Translations under genes and position numbers: made by a program | Notes under the pieces: model-generated | What the model was told of the DNA's origin: nothing | What the model saw: only the letters and a program-made list of their open reading frames with translations | Databases searched by the model: none | Shown: one piece after another, positions 1 to 8,869 of the stretch | How the letters are laid out: each line of letters opens with the position of its first letter | How positions within the stretch are numbered: position 1 is the first letter of the stretch | Assembly (NCBI GenBank): GCA_965116335.1 | Contig: OZ220677.1 | Location: forward strand, 2,480,001-2,544,000 | Length of the DNA: 64,000 nt | Direction: 5' to 3' | Source of the DNA: G963663315 sp965116335 | Lineage (GTDB): Bacteria > Pseudomonadota > Gammaproteobacteria > Arenicellales > Poriferihabitantaceae

Positions 1-1284
1 AACCGCTCGCATTCTGTCGCCTACGCATTGATCGCCTGGCAATCCGCGTGGATGAAAACCCATCATCCCGCAGCATTCATGGCGGCGGCATTGTCTGCCG
101 AGATGGACAAGACGGAGCGGGTGGTTATCTTGCTGGCGGATTCCAAATTACTGGGGATAATCATATTACCGCCGAATATCAACTCCAGCTCCTATACTTT
201 CCGGGCGATTGATGACAACAAGGTCAGCTATGGTCTGGGTGCCTTGAAGGGAATCGGGCAAGGAGTGGTTGAAAATATCATGGATGAGAGAGAGAAAAAT
301 GGCGAGTACAAGTCCCTGCCAGAATTCTGTCGTCGGGTGGATATGCGTAAAATAAACAAGCGTGTTCTGGAGGTGTTGATCAAAAGCGGGGCGATGGATG
401 TGCTGGGCGATAACCGGGCCACATTGATGCATGCCATAGATGATGCCATCAAGGCCGCAGATCAGCATAAGCAGGACCTGCAGGCCGGTCAGTTCGACAT
501 GTTCGGCATCCAGGAGTCGTCGCCGAAACAGACGGAATCAATTCGAATCCCGGATTGGACCGATGAGCAGCGTCTGGTGGCAGAAAAAGAAACCCTTGGC
601 CTGTATCTGAGCGGGCACCCCTACCGACGATATGCCAGAGAGCTTGCTTCAATCAGTGACTCAGATGCGCCGTCCCGGGATTTCAGTTCGCCGGGAAATG
701 GAGTGTTCGCAGGCATCATGGGATCGATGCGGGTGTCCAAAACAAGACGGGGAAAAATGGCGTTTGTCGTTCTCGACAATGAGATGCACCGGGTTGAGAT
801 CATTCTGTTCCCGGAGAAACTCAACCAGTATTCCTCTATCCTGCAAAAGGAAAACCTGTTGATTGCCTTTGGCCAGTTCAGTACCGATGAGTTTACCGGG
901 GGGTGTCAGATGCACGTGGAAAAAATCTGTGAGCTGGATGAGCTGCGTCGACAATGTCTGCTCAGACTGGATTTGAATTTGTCCCAGGAGGCGTTGACGC
1001 CGGACAGAATCGGGGAGTTGCGATCCGTTCTGGGGCCGTACTGCGGGGGTAATGATGATTATTCTGTCGCGGTACAAATCTGTTATGTCCGGCACTCCGG
1101 TGAGGCCGGGCTATTGAGGCTCGGTGATGGATGGAGAGTGAACCCGGAGCAAGAACTGTTCGCGGAACTGGAAAATCAGTTCGGGGCAGACAATATCAGC
1201 TGCCACTATGACCCGTATTCGTGGGAGCAGTTTCTACCGGGCAAGCCGGGTACCGGACAAAATGCGAATGCCTGGCCCGTTTAA
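1..1284 (+). CDS. dnaE: DNA polymerase III subunit alpha, C-terminal part (5' truncated by window edge)
   Basis: This is the carboxy-terminal 427 residues of the replicative polymerase catalytic subunit; the reading frame is open from base 1, so the true start lies upstream. The first residues (NRSHSVAYALIAWQSAW) and the following helical fingers region with the helix-hairpin-helix segment (GLGALKGIGQG, about residues 78-88) are typical of DnaE. An OB-fold follows at about residues 235-320 (FAGIMGSMRVSKTRRGKMAF), then the tail that binds the tau subunit in E. coli. The polymerase catalytic aspartates are outside the window. The stop overlaps the start region of the next gene. Confidence 0.95.
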   Translation, partial: NRSHSVAYALIAWQSAWMKTHHPAAFMAAALSAEMDKTERVVILLADSKLLGIIILPPNINSSSYTFRAIDDNKVSYGLGALKGIGQGVVENIMDEREKNGEYKSLPEFCRRVDMRKINKRVLEVLIKSGAMDVLGDNRATLMHAIDDAIKAADQHKQDLQAGQFDMFGIQESSPKQTESIRIPDWTDEQRLVAEKETLGLYLSGHPYRRYARELASISDSDAPSRDFSSPGNGVFAGIMGSMRVSKTRRGKMAFVVLDNEMHRVEIILFPEKLNQYSSILQKENLLIAFGQFSTDEFTGGCQMHVEKICELDELRRQCLLRLDLNLSQEALTPDRIGELRSVLGPYCGGNDDYSVAVQICYVRHSGEAGLLRLGDGWRVNPEQELFAELENQFGADNISCHYDPYSWEQFLPGKPGTGQNANAWPV

Positions 1285-3052
1285 CGAAAACAACTGTGTC
1301 GTCGCGCAACAGCCTTGCGCGAACCGCTGGCTCCTGTTTCGTGATCCGGTTCATGTGTTTTCTTCTGCGGATGTTGGGCAGGTGCGTGCGGTTCTGGAGC
1401 AGACCGGGCACCAGGTGGAGCAGTATCAGCAATTTGCGGCGGGCTTTATAAGCTATGAGGCCTCTCCCGCTTTTGACAGACATTTCCCGGAACGCTCCAC
1501 CGGGCAGTTCCCGACAATCTGGTTCGGGATATATGACCGATATGAGGTGATTGATTTTCCTGAAAATACAGCGGACGGGAGGAGCACCCACATATTGGAC
1601 TGGGAGCTTTCGCTCACGGAGGGGGATTATCGAGCAGCGTTGACCAGAATAAAAGACTATATCCGGGAAGGGGATGCCTATCAGGTGAATTATTCCTTCC
1701 GCCTCAGGGCTGACTGCGAGGTCGACAGTTGGTCGCTGTTCGTGCAGATGGTGCACTCCCAGAATCTGGCCAACCAGCCCGGCTATTGTGTTTATGTAAA
1801 TACCGATGACTGGGCGGTTTGCTCCGCTTCTCCAGAGTTGTTCCTGAACCTGGATCAACGTGTTCTGACATCCAGGCCGATGAAGGGCACCGCCGCACGT
1901 GGATATAGCTATCAGGATGATATTGAAATCGGACAGCGATTGCGGGAATCCGGCAAAAATCGCGCTGAAAACATCATGATTACGGATATGGTCAGAAACG
2001 ATATGGGCAAGATTGCCGATACCGGAACGGTCAGGACTACCGATATTTTCTCACTGGAGAAATACCCGACATTCTGGGCCCTGTCGACTACAGTTGAATG
2101 TCGCACCGATGCCGGACTCCCTGAAATATTTGAGGCCATGTTCCCTGCTGCCTCAATCACCGGTGCTCCAAAACTTCGCGCGATGGAGATTATCCATGAG
2201 CTTGAGAGTCTCCCCAGATACATTTATACCGGGGCTGCCGGGTTTGTTTTTCCAGGCTCGCGCGCCCAGTTCAATGTGGCAATACGTACCATGCTGATCG
2301 ACAAGGACAAAGACAGCGGCAATGGCAAGAGCAGCACCGAGTTTGGAGCCGGCGGCGGCATTGTCTGGGATTCAGACCCCGGTGAAGAATTTCAGGAATG
2401 TCATACCAAAGCCGAAGTATTGACCAGCCCACAACCCTCATTCGACCTGCTGGAAACCCTGAAGTGGACCCGGCACGGAGGATTTCTGAATCTCGAAGGC
2501 CATCTGTCGAGGCTGGCCAATTCGGCTTCCTGGTTTTCATGGGAGGTAGACCTGACCAGTGTCCGGGAGCAGTTATGGTCGGCGGAGCGCAACTTTCCAC
2601 AAGCGGACCAGCGGGTTCGACTGCGTGTTTCCAGATGTGGCCAGGCTCGTGTCCAGCATACCGCGTACTCGCCACTGCCTGATCCGTATCGAGTCAGACT
2701 GGCCGAAACTCCGATTCACTCAAAAAACCGTTTCCTCTACCACAAGACCACACATCGCGAGGTTTACGATAGTGCGCTGGCTGCCAACCGGAATTGTGAT
2801 GATGTGTTGTTGTACAACGAAAGGGGAGAGGTCACCGAGTCCTGTCGAGCCAATATTATTGTTGAGCTGAATGGTGAGTTTCTGACACCGCCGGTTTCAT
2901 CCGGGTTGTTGAACGGTGTTGGACGCGCCTTGCTGCTGACTGAGCGAAAAGTAACGGAGAAGGTGATTTTGCGCGAACAGATCGCCGGTGCGGATTCGCT
3001 GTGGCTGGTGAATTCATCTCGCGGCTGCTGGCGAATATACTTACAGGATTGA
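1262..3052 (+). CDS. pabB: Bifunctional aminodeoxychorismate synthase component I / 4-amino-4-deoxychorismate lyase (PabB-PabC fusion)
   Basis: The protein converts chorismate to aminodeoxychorismate and then, through its second domain, to p-aminobenzoate for folate synthesis. Residues about 1-400 are a chorismate-binding domain: SASPELF, the RPMKGT motif with the lysine seen in PabB/TrpE enzymes, ENIMITDMVRND, SITGAPK and GGGIVWDSDP. Residues about 405-595 are a class IV aminotransferase fold: LEGHLSRL, YHKTTHR carrying the likely PLP lysine, and ESCRANI. The start is ATG 1262 (or 1268), overlapping the end of dnaE by about 20 bases; the frame is open further upstream, but that part lies inside dnaE. 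No PabA glutaminase is visible nearby, so ammonia must come from an unlinked subunit. Confidence 0.88.
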   Translation: MRMPGPFNENNCVVAQQPCANRWLLFRDPVHVFSSADVGQVRAVLEQTGHQVEQYQQFAAGFISYEASPAFDRHFPERSTGQFPTIWFGIYDRYEVIDFPENTADGRSTHILDWELSLTEGDYRAALTRIKDYIREGDAYQVNYSFRLRADCEVDSWSLFVQMVHSQNLANQPGYCVYVNTDDWAVCSASPELFLNLDQRVLTSRPMKGTAARGYSYQDDIEIGQRLRESGKNRAENIMITDMVRNDMGKIADTGTVRTTDIFSLEKYPTFWALSTTVECRTDAGLPEIFEAMFPAASITGAPKLRAMEIIHELESLPRYIYTGAAGFVFPGSRAQFNVAIRTMLIDKDKDSGNGKSSTEFGAGGGIVWDSDPGEEFQECHTKAEVLTSPQPSFDLLETLKWTRHGGFLNLEGHLSRLANSASWFSWEVDLTSVREQLWSAERNFPQADQRVRLRVSRCGQARVQHTAYSPLPDPYRVRLAETPIHSKNRFLYHKTTHREVYDSALAANRNCDDVLLYNERGEVTESCRANIIVELNGEFLTPPVSSGLLNGVGRALLLTERKVTEKVILREQIAGADSLWLVNSSRGCWRIYLQD

Positions 3053-3073
3053 TTTTCCTGAAGTCCAGTTTCG

Positions 3074-3814
3074 ATGCCAGGATTGAGTGAAATCGAGTGG
3101 CTGTTCGCCGGGCTGATTTTTATCTGGTCCGGGTTTGTTCGCAGTGGTCTCGGCTTTGGCGGCGCGGCGCTCGGTCTGCCGTTGATGTTGCTGGTTTTTG
3201 ACGCTCCGCTTTTCTGGTTGCCGATGGTGGCTATCCATCTGTTGATCTTTTCTGTACTGACTGTCTATGATCGGCTGAGAGAAGTAGATTGGGCCTATAT
3301 GAGAAAATCCCTGATAGTCCTGATCATACCCAAGCTGATCGGCGTATTCGGGTTGCTCAGCCTGCCGAACGGCATACTGGTGACGATCATCTATGGCGTG
3401 ACTTTTTTATACGGGTTGGCTTATTTGTGCAACTATGTGTTCCGTAGCAGGAGCCCCTTGTTCGACAATCTGCTGCTGGTCATGGGGGGGTATGCGAGCG
3501 GGGTATCGCTGATGGGGGCGCCGTTGATATCGGCGGTTTACGCCAGGAATGTAGCCCTGCATGAGTTGCGTGTCACATTATTTGTTCTATGGACCATCCT
3601 GGTTGTGATCAAGATGTCCACTTTCGTATATTTTGGAGTGGATATGCAAGTTCGTTATGCCCTGTATTTCCTGCCTCTGGTGGCGATCGGCCACTGGTTG
3701 GGGCTTAAAATGCACATCCGGTTGATGCGAGGCGGTGGCGGTCATTACAAGCGAGTCATGGGGGTTGCCCTGGTCATGATCAGTGGCTATGGTTTGTTCG
3801 CTGTCGCTGGATGA
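3074..3814 (+). CDS. TSUP family (TauE/SafE-like) membrane permease
   Basis: A 246-residue protein with about seven or eight hydrophobic segments spread over its whole length. The N-terminal SGFVRSGLGFGGAALGLPLM matches the glycine-rich first helix pair of the TauE/SafE (TSUP) family, whose characterised members move sulfite, sulfonates or other small organic anions across the inner membrane. A second related glycine-rich half begins near residue 137 (MGGYASGVSLMGAPLIS), as expected from the family's internal duplication. It lies 21 bases after pabB and overlaps the next gene by ATGA, suggesting co-transcription. The substrate cannot be read from the sequence. Confidence 0.8.
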   Translation: MPGLSEIEWLFAGLIFIWSGFVRSGLGFGGAALGLPLMLLVFDAPLFWLPMVAIHLLIFSVLTVYDRLREVDWAYMRKSLIVLIIPKLIGVFGLLSLPNGILVTIIYGVTFLYGLAYLCNYVFRSRSPLFDNLLLVMGGYASGVSLMGAPLISAVYARNVALHELRVTLFVLWTILVVIKMSTFVYFGVDMQVRYALYFLPLVAIGHWLGLKMHIRLMRGGGGHYKRVMGVALVMISGYGLFAVAG

Positions 3815-4569
3815 GTCTGTTTTTCTTAAAGATGAGTCAGAGAAAATCATCAGCAGGGGATGGTCTGATTGTCTCCAGAGGAGCCTGGCAGTTCGATAAT
3901 GCCGTCCCCGGCGTGTTCGATACCCATATATCGAAATCCATTCCCGGATACCTGGAAGGGCATGACCTGATCGTGGAGCAGGTCCGGTGCAGAATGCAAA
4001 ACAGCGGGAGATGTTATGATCTTGGCTGTTCAACCGGGACACTGACAGCGAAAATGGCCGCTTGTTCCGACCCGGAGCGGATGATTATTGTCGGCATTGA
4101 CCAGGTTGACGGGATGATTGCGCGGGCCACGACCCGGTGTCGGGAATTTGCCAATGTTTCATTCGAGTCTGGCGACCTCGTTCATTATGATTTGCTGCCC
4201 TCGTCGGTGATCGTGAGCTATTACACGCTGCACTTTACGCCGGTTGCAGCACGCATGGACATTGTCAGGCGGATATGCAGGGCACTACAGCCCGATGGTT
4301 TGTTTTTACTGTTCGAGAAAATCCGCTTTGCCGACCCTGAGCAGGATCGGGAGATGACGGAAAGATACCACCGATTCAAGAAATCCCGTGGATTCTCCAG
4401 TGCAGAAATCCGTAGCAAGGCGCAGGCACTCGAAGGGGTGCTGGAACCGTGTACCGAAAGTGAGAACCTGTCGATGCTCCGTCAGGCCGGGTTTGGAGAA
4501 GTGTCCATCATCTTCAACGAGTTGTGCTGGCAGGGGTATCTGGCATCTGTGCAACCCGTATCGGGTTAG
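3811..4569 (+). CDS. CmoA-like class I SAM-dependent methyltransferase family protein
   Basis: A 252-residue Rossmann methyltransferase. Motif I is YDLGCSTGTL (about residue 68), motif II is the acidic GIDQVDGMI, and the C-terminal FKKSRGFSSAEI...LEGVLEP block is shared with CmoA, which makes carboxy-S-adenosylmethionine for uridine-34 tRNA modification. The SIPGY segment near residue 46 is also CmoA-like. It differs from E. coli CmoA as I remember it: in EI-x-x-K-R the arginine after the lysine is alanine here (EIRSKAQ). No cmoB is adjacent. It could be a diverged CmoA or a plain methyltransferase of the same subfamily. The start at 3811 gives an ATGA overlap with the permease; ATG 3832 is the alternative. 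Confidence 0.7.
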   Translation: MSLFFLKMSQRKSSAGDGLIVSRGAWQFDNAVPGVFDTHISKSIPGYLEGHDLIVEQVRCRMQNSGRCYDLGCSTGTLTAKMAACSDPERMIIVGIDQVDGMIARATTRCREFANVSFESGDLVHYDLLPSSVIVSYYTLHFTPVAARMDIVRRICRALQPDGLFLLFEKIRFADPEQDREMTERYHRFKKSRGFSSAEIRSKAQALEGVLEPCTESENLSMLRQAGFGEVSIIFNELCWQGYLASVQPVSG

Positions 4570-4585
4570 TCGTGGCGGCTGTAGT

Positions 4586-6430
4586 TCATGACAGTTGGTT
4601 GACATCGCGTACCGCCCCTTTCGAGGCGCTGGTGGTCAGGGCAGCATAAGCCTTCAGCGCGCTGCTGACTACCCGTTCGCGGTTCGGTTTCCAGCTATCA
4701 GCACCCCTGGCATCCATCGCCTTTCTTCTTTGTTCGAGAATCGCATCATCAACCGCCAGATGAATGGACCTTTCAGGAATGTTGATCTCGATTCGGTCGT
4801 TTTCTTCGACCAGCCCGATGAGTCCGCCTTCCGCCGCTTCGGGTGATACATGGCCGATTGACAGACCGGAAGTCGCCCCGGAAAACCGCCCATCGGTGAC
4901 CAGCGCACATTCCTTGCCGAGGTTCTTCGATTTCAGATAGGTGGTCGGGTAGAGCATTTCCTGCATTCCGGGGCCGCCCTTGGGGCCCTCGTACCGGATG
5001 AGCACAATATCGCCCGGATGAACCTGGTTGCCGAGGATGCCGTCCACCGCAGACTCCTGACTCTCGAAAATCCGTGCCCTTCCAGAGAACTTCAGGATAC
5101 TTTCATCCACTCCGGCCGTTTTCACGATGCAGCCGTCTTCGGCGAGATTGCCGTACAGCACCGCCAGGCCGCCATCCTGACTGAATGCGTGTTTCAAGCC
5201 ACGGATGCAGCCATTTTCCCGGTCGAGATCAAGGGATTTATAGCGCTTGCTTTGACTGAAAGCGATCTGGGTAGGGACTCCTCCGGGAGCGGCGCGGAAG
5301 AAGTCCTTGCGTTTCTGGTCTTCGGTCAAGCGCACGTCCCAGAGCGCGATGGCTTCTTCCATGCTGGTGGCGTGGACGGTTTTTGCGCCTCGATTAATCA
5401 GGCCAGCCCGGTCCAGTTCGCCCAGTATTGCGACCACACCGCCGGCGCGGTGCACATCCTCTACATGGACATCGGGTTTGGCTGGAGCCACCTTGCAGAG
5501 GTTGGGTACTCTCCGGCTCAACCGATCGATATCTTTCATCGTGAAATCCACTTCGCCTTCCCGGGCGGCGGCGAGCAGATGCAGGACCGTATTGGTTGAG
5601 CCACCCATCGCGATATCCAGCGACATCGCGTTTTCGAACGCTTCGAAGTTGGCGATGCTCCTCGGCAGAACCTCGTGGTCGCCCTGTTCATAATAGCGTC
5701 TGGCTGTGGCTACGATAAGACGGCCCGCTTCCAGGAACAATCGTTTCCGCTCGCCATGAGTCGCCACGATGGTTCCGTTTCCCGGCAGAGAGAGTCCGAG
5801 AGCCTCGGTCAGGCAATTCATAGAGTTCGCGGTGAACATGCCGGAGCAGGAACCGCAGGTCGGGCAGGCTGATCGTTCCATCGAGTCCGATTCGCTATCC
5901 GTGACACTATCGTCAGCCGCCACCATCATCGCGTCCACCAGATCAACCGCCTTTTCATGATCCCGCCAGGTTACCTTGCCCGCTTCCATCGGCCCGCCTG
6001 AGACAAAGATCGCGGGAATGTTCAGGCGCATGGCCGCCATCAGCATACCGGGGGTGATCTTGTCGCAATTCGAGATACAGACCATGGCATCGGCGCAATG
6101 CGCGTTGACCATGTATTCGACTGAGTCAGCGATGATCTCCCGAGACGGCAGTGAATACAACATCCCGCCATGTCCCATTGCGATACCGTCATCCACCGCG
6201 ATGGTGTTGAATTCCTTGGCGACTCCACCGGCGGCTTCAATCTCGCGGGCCACCAGTTGCCCCATATCCTTCAGATGAACATGTCCGGGAACGAACTGGG
6301 TAAACGAATTGGCGACTGCAATGATCGGTTTGTCGAAGTCATCATCTTTCATCCCCGTAGCGCGCCAAAGCGCTCGGGCGCCCGCCATAGTTCTACCGCG
6401 GGTCGTAGTCCAGGATCTGTAATCAGGCAT
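4586..6430 (-). CDS. ilvD: Dihydroxy-acid dehydratase
   Basis: This enzyme dehydrates 2,3-dihydroxy-isovalerate and -methylvalerate in valine/isoleucine synthesis (cytosolic, iron-sulfur and Mg dependent). At 614 residues it is close to the 616 of E. coli IlvD. Visible signatures are SNCDKITPGMLMAAMRLNIP with the cluster cysteine at about 122, CPTCGSCSGMFTANSMNCL with the second conserved cysteine at about 195, and SGATSGLSIGHVSPEAAEGG near residue 525. It converges with the methyltransferase 17 bases away. No clear Shine-Dalgarno is visible before ATG 6430, but MPDYRSWTTTRGRTMAGARAL is the normal N-terminus of the family, so the start is secure. No branched-chain neighbours are present. Confidence 0.96.
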   Translation of the reverse strand: MPDYRSWTTTRGRTMAGARALWRATGMKDDDFDKPIIAVANSFTQFVPGHVHLKDMGQLVAREIEAAGGVAKEFNTIAVDDGIAMGHGGMLYSLPSREIIADSVEYMVNAHCADAMVCISNCDKITPGMLMAAMRLNIPAIFVSGGPMEAGKVTWRDHEKAVDLVDAMMVAADDSVTDSESDSMERSACPTCGSCSGMFTANSMNCLTEALGLSLPGNGTIVATHGERKRLFLEAGRLIVATARRYYEQGDHEVLPRSIANFEAFENAMSLDIAMGGSTNTVLHLLAAAREGEVDFTMKDIDRLSRRVPNLCKVAPAKPDVHVEDVHRAGGVVAILGELDRAGLINRGAKTVHATSMEEAIALWDVRLTEDQKRKDFFRAAPGGVPTQIAFSQSKRYKSLDLDRENGCIRGLKHAFSQDGGLAVLYGNLAEDGCIVKTAGVDESILKFSGRARIFESQESAVDGILGNQVHPGDIVLIRYEGPKGGPGMQEMLYPTTYLKSKNLGKECALVTDGRFSGATSGLSIGHVSPEAAEGGLIGLVEENDRIEINIPERSIHLAVDDAILEQRRKAMDARGADSWKPNRERVVSSALKAYAALTTSASKGAVRDVNQLS

Positions 6431-6499
6431 GGTATTTTGCGTCGGGGAATTGAATATCCCCGGATTTTAGCAAATTTACGTAGATTCGGTGGGAGGAAA

Positions 6500-6619
6500 T
6501 CATCCCCCACCCGCTCTCCGGCGGGCTTCGCCCTTGTATCGCGGACTCCCCCTCAAGGGGGAGTGACACAACAGCCATCCCACTCCCCAACCCCCCGTCT
6601 TTCCCGCGCAGGCGGGAAT
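6500..6619. repeat. Dispersed palindromic repeats (CCCCTCAAGGGG-type and dRS3-like) upstream of ilvD
   Basis: The gap 6431-6704 contains no gene. It holds a palindrome ACTCCCCCTCAAGGGGGAGT at 6545-6564 (family C of this window), a GC-rich inverted stretch around 6500-6540, and a dRS3-like core at 6600-6619 (TTTCCC-N8-GGGAAT) followed by the tail ACCTGCAATTACCGATGCG. The same tail recurs near 53470, showing that core and tail move together. Confidence 0.8.
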
Positions 6620-6704
6620 CCACAATCATTCGGAACCTGCAATTACCGATGCGCTTTACCACCGCACCTGGCATGTCTTCCTGTTCAGTACGGTCAAATA
6701 TCTG

Positions 6705-6935
6705 TTATCTGTGACTTTTGATTTCCTTTTGAATCATACCGAAATGGTAGAAAGCATCCCTGATAGCATCTCGCTTATCATGGGGGCATGGTACAACACG
6801 CTCTGTGCCAGATCGATTGGCGCGAACAGGCAGGCCATTCAGTTCCTTACAGTGTGCAATCCAGCACGTTTTCGGAACAAATCCGTAATGAAGTTTAACC
6901 CAATCCTGAACTTTCTTATATGTTATCTTGCTCAT
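6705..6935 (-). CDS. Hypothetical small protein, second gene of a two-gene cassette
   Basis: A 76-residue basic protein beginning MSKITYKKVQDWVKLHYGFV. It carries the cysteine/histidine-containing stretch KTCWIAHCKELNGLP and a second cysteine patch VVPCPHDKRDAIRDAFYHFG. The start at 6935 overlaps the end of the upstream gene by 20 bases, so the two are likely translated together. I recognise this only as the type of small conserved protein often found beside restriction-like genes; I assign no function. It lies in the accessory island between ilvD and an IS1182-family element. Its length and the overlap make it more credible than a random frame. Confidence 0.6.
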   Translation of the reverse strand: MSKITYKKVQDWVKLHYGFVPKTCWIAHCKELNGLPVRANRSGTERVVPCPHDKRDAIRDAFYHFGMIQKEIKSHR

Positions 6936-7377
6936 GTTCTGTATCCCTTGTGTACTCCCGAATCTGTTTTATAGTCAAGCGGTAACGTTTTTTAGCCTTG
7001 GGCACGAGGCAACTTATCGGAGCCGGACCAATGGCATCTTTCACCTCATTGGTTGCCCAATCGACAAAGACAACCAGCAGGGCATCAGCGGCATCATCGC
7101 CACAAATTCCGTCCTCGGTCAGGTCAATGTAGGCACCGGAATCTTTGTGTGCGCCATATTTTTTGGATTTGACCTGGAGTTTTTTTCCGTCAGGGAGGGT
7201 TCCATCAAAGCCTTTCTGATTTAGTCGTGCTTTTTCCATCCCCAGATTTTCTACTGCCCAATCTTCGGCAACCTCGGCGGCTCTAGGAGTTTGCGCTGTA
7301 GGAACGGGTTTGGGATAATATTTTGGAATGAATGATTGAGGATATTTGAGATGCCGACGAGATTTCGCCCTTACCAC
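6916..7377 (-). pseudogene. PD-(D/E)XK-like small protein gene interrupted near its start by the IS1182-family element
   Basis: The frame codes for 153 residues, but the first 30 or so (MVRAKSRRHLKYPQSFIPKY...) are antisense to the transposase and come from the insertion element. From RAAEVAEDWAVENLG on it is the native protein. GFDGTLPDGKKLQVKSKK looks like a PD-(D/E)XK nuclease core in the D...(Q)VK form. A following strand ADALLVVFVDW and IGPAPIS fit the same fold. Removing the element with one CTAG copy joins the frame to GTG-CCA-GAA-CAT-AAA-AAA-GCT at 8895-8874, giving a plausible intact start PEHKKAARAAEVAED. Translation may still begin inside the element or at internal Met (MEKARL). 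The function is unproven; a restriction- or repair-type role is inferred from the fold motif only. Confidence 0.6.
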
Positions 7378-8869
7378 CCGGATCAGAAACTGTTATTGCC
7401 GCCGGACTTGCGGGACTGGTTGCCGGAAGGACATTTGGCACACCATGTGAGTGATTTGGTGGACGGGTTGGATTTGACGGCATTTTACGCGCCCTACCTG
7501 GGAGATGGTCGGCGCAAGTCGCCTTACGAGCCTCGGATGATGCTGAAGGTACTGATTTACGGCTACGCGACGGGTGTATTTTCTTCGCGCAAGTTGTCGT
7601 GCAAGCTGGAGGAAGATGTGGCGTTTCGGTTGTTGGGTGCGGGCAATTTTCCGAGTCACCGGACGATCTGCGAGTTTCGGCGTCGTCATCTTGTAGATTT
7701 TGGAGGTTTGTTTGCCCAGGTGGTGCGTTTGGCGCGGGAGGTGGGTTTGGTTGAGTTTGGCAAGTTGTCGGTTGATGGCACCAAGGTTCGCGCGAATGCG
7801 AGCAAGCGCAAGGCGATGAGCTATGGTCGGATGGTTGAGAAAGCGGGTCAGTTGGAGGCGGAGATTGAGGGTTTGTTGGAACAGGCACGGAGGACGGATG
7901 CTGCGGAGGACGAATTGCTGGGTCATTCGGTTCGGGGAGACGAATTGCCGGAGGCGTTGCGTCGTCGGGAGGATCGGTTGGCGGCGATTCGGGCAGCGAA
8001 GGCGCGTCTGGAGGCACGGCAACGGGAATCGGACGATGCGCGGGGTCGGGAGCCGGGGACTAGTCGCAATCCCAAGGGGGGGCGGCCCTACAAGCGTGAA
8101 TACGGCAAGCCGGACGATCGGGCGCAGGATAATTTCACAGACTGCGAGAGCCGGATCATGAAGACCTCATCGGAAGGCTACCAACAGTGCTACAACGCGC
8201 AGGTAGTGGTGGATGGCAGTCACCAGTTGATTGTGGCGAGTGGGGTGACATCGAACGCCAGTGATCAAGGGCATCTGGTGGGGCTGCTGGACGAAGTGGA
8301 GACGGTCTATGGGGAACGTCCAGATACGGTGCTGGCGGATGCGGGCTACTGCAACGAGTCGGATCTTGCGAAGCTGGAGGGTCGCGGCGTAGACGGCTAT
8401 GTGGCCTTGGGTCGGGAGTCGCGGAGGGACATTGCGGTAGATGCCCGGAAGTGTCCGGCAAAAGCGCGCATGGCCGAGAAACTGTCGACCCCTGCGGGAC
8501 GCAAACAATACGCGCAACGCAAGTGGTTGTCGGAAGCACCCAACGGGTGGATCAAGGAAGTACTGGGTTTTCGTCGTTTCAGCCTGCGGGGTCTCGACCC
8601 GGTGCGATGCGAGTGGGAGCTTGTGTGCCTGGCATTGAACATCAGACGGCTTCAGACGCTCGCGACCCCCTGAGAAGGCGGATTGCCGGTCGCAACCGCC
8701 CTTTGCAACGCCCCTTACGACACATTCCGGAGAGGGGCTGCCCGATCCTCGTTCACCCAACCGAAAGCCCGTCAGGATTCGCATAACTCTCAACCCATTC
8801 TACATCCCCATTCTACATCCTGTGCCAAATCATCGGCTTTTCTGTAAAATCGTCCTACAGCGCAGACTC
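7287..8869 (+). mobile_element. IS1182-family insertion sequence with CTAG target duplication
   Basis: A 1583-bp element with one transposase gene. Terminal inverted repeats are GAGTTTGCGCTGTAGGA at 7287-7303 and TCCTACAGCGCAGACTC at 8853-8869 (17 bp, one mismatch). Both are flanked by CTAG (7283-7286 and 8870-8873), interpreted as a 4-bp palindromic target duplication. The element sits inside the minus-strand gene 6916-7377. Its frame is intact, so it may be active or recent. Confidence 0.88.
7351..8673 (+). CDS. IS1182 family transposase
   Basis: A 440-residue DDE transposase. The N-terminal part (FRPYHPDQKLLLPPDLRDWL, then GDGRRKSPYEPRMMLKVLIY and FPSHRTICEFRRRHL) is the conserved IS1182/IS5-like DNA-binding region. 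Catalytic-core landmarks are LSVDGTKVRANASKRK (first Asp, about residue 140), VLADAGYCNESDL (second Asp, about 337) and the C-terminal WIKEVLGFRRFSLRGL region with the catalytic glutamate. A charged coiled-coil insertion occupies about residues 160-240. ATG 7351 is preferred over TTG 7336 because it begins the conserved block. No frameshift is seen. Confidence 0.93.
   Translation: MPTRFRPYHPDQKLLLPPDLRDWLPEGHLAHHVSDLVDGLDLTAFYAPYLGDGRRKSPYEPRMMLKVLIYGYATGVFSSRKLSCKLEEDVAFRLLGAGNFPSHRTICEFRRRHLVDFGGLFAQVVRLAREVGLVEFGKLSVDGTKVRANASKRKAMSYGRMVEKAGQLEAEIEGLLEQARRTDAAEDELLGHSVRGDELPEALRRREDRLAAIRAAKARLEARQRESDDARGREPGTSRNPKGGRPYKREYGKPDDRAQDNFTDCESRIMKTSSEGYQQCYNAQVVVDGSHQLIVASGVTSNASDQGHLVGLLDEVETVYGERPDTVLADAGYCNESDLAKLEGRGVDGYVALGRESRRDIAVDARKCPAKARMAEKLSTPAGRKQYAQRKWLSEAPNGWIKEVLGFRRFSLRGLDPVRCEWELVCLALNIRRLQTLATP

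Noticed and set aside
3587..4042. 151-residue minus-strand ORF
   Set aside because: Antisense to the TSUP and methyltransferase genes, which have clear family signatures.
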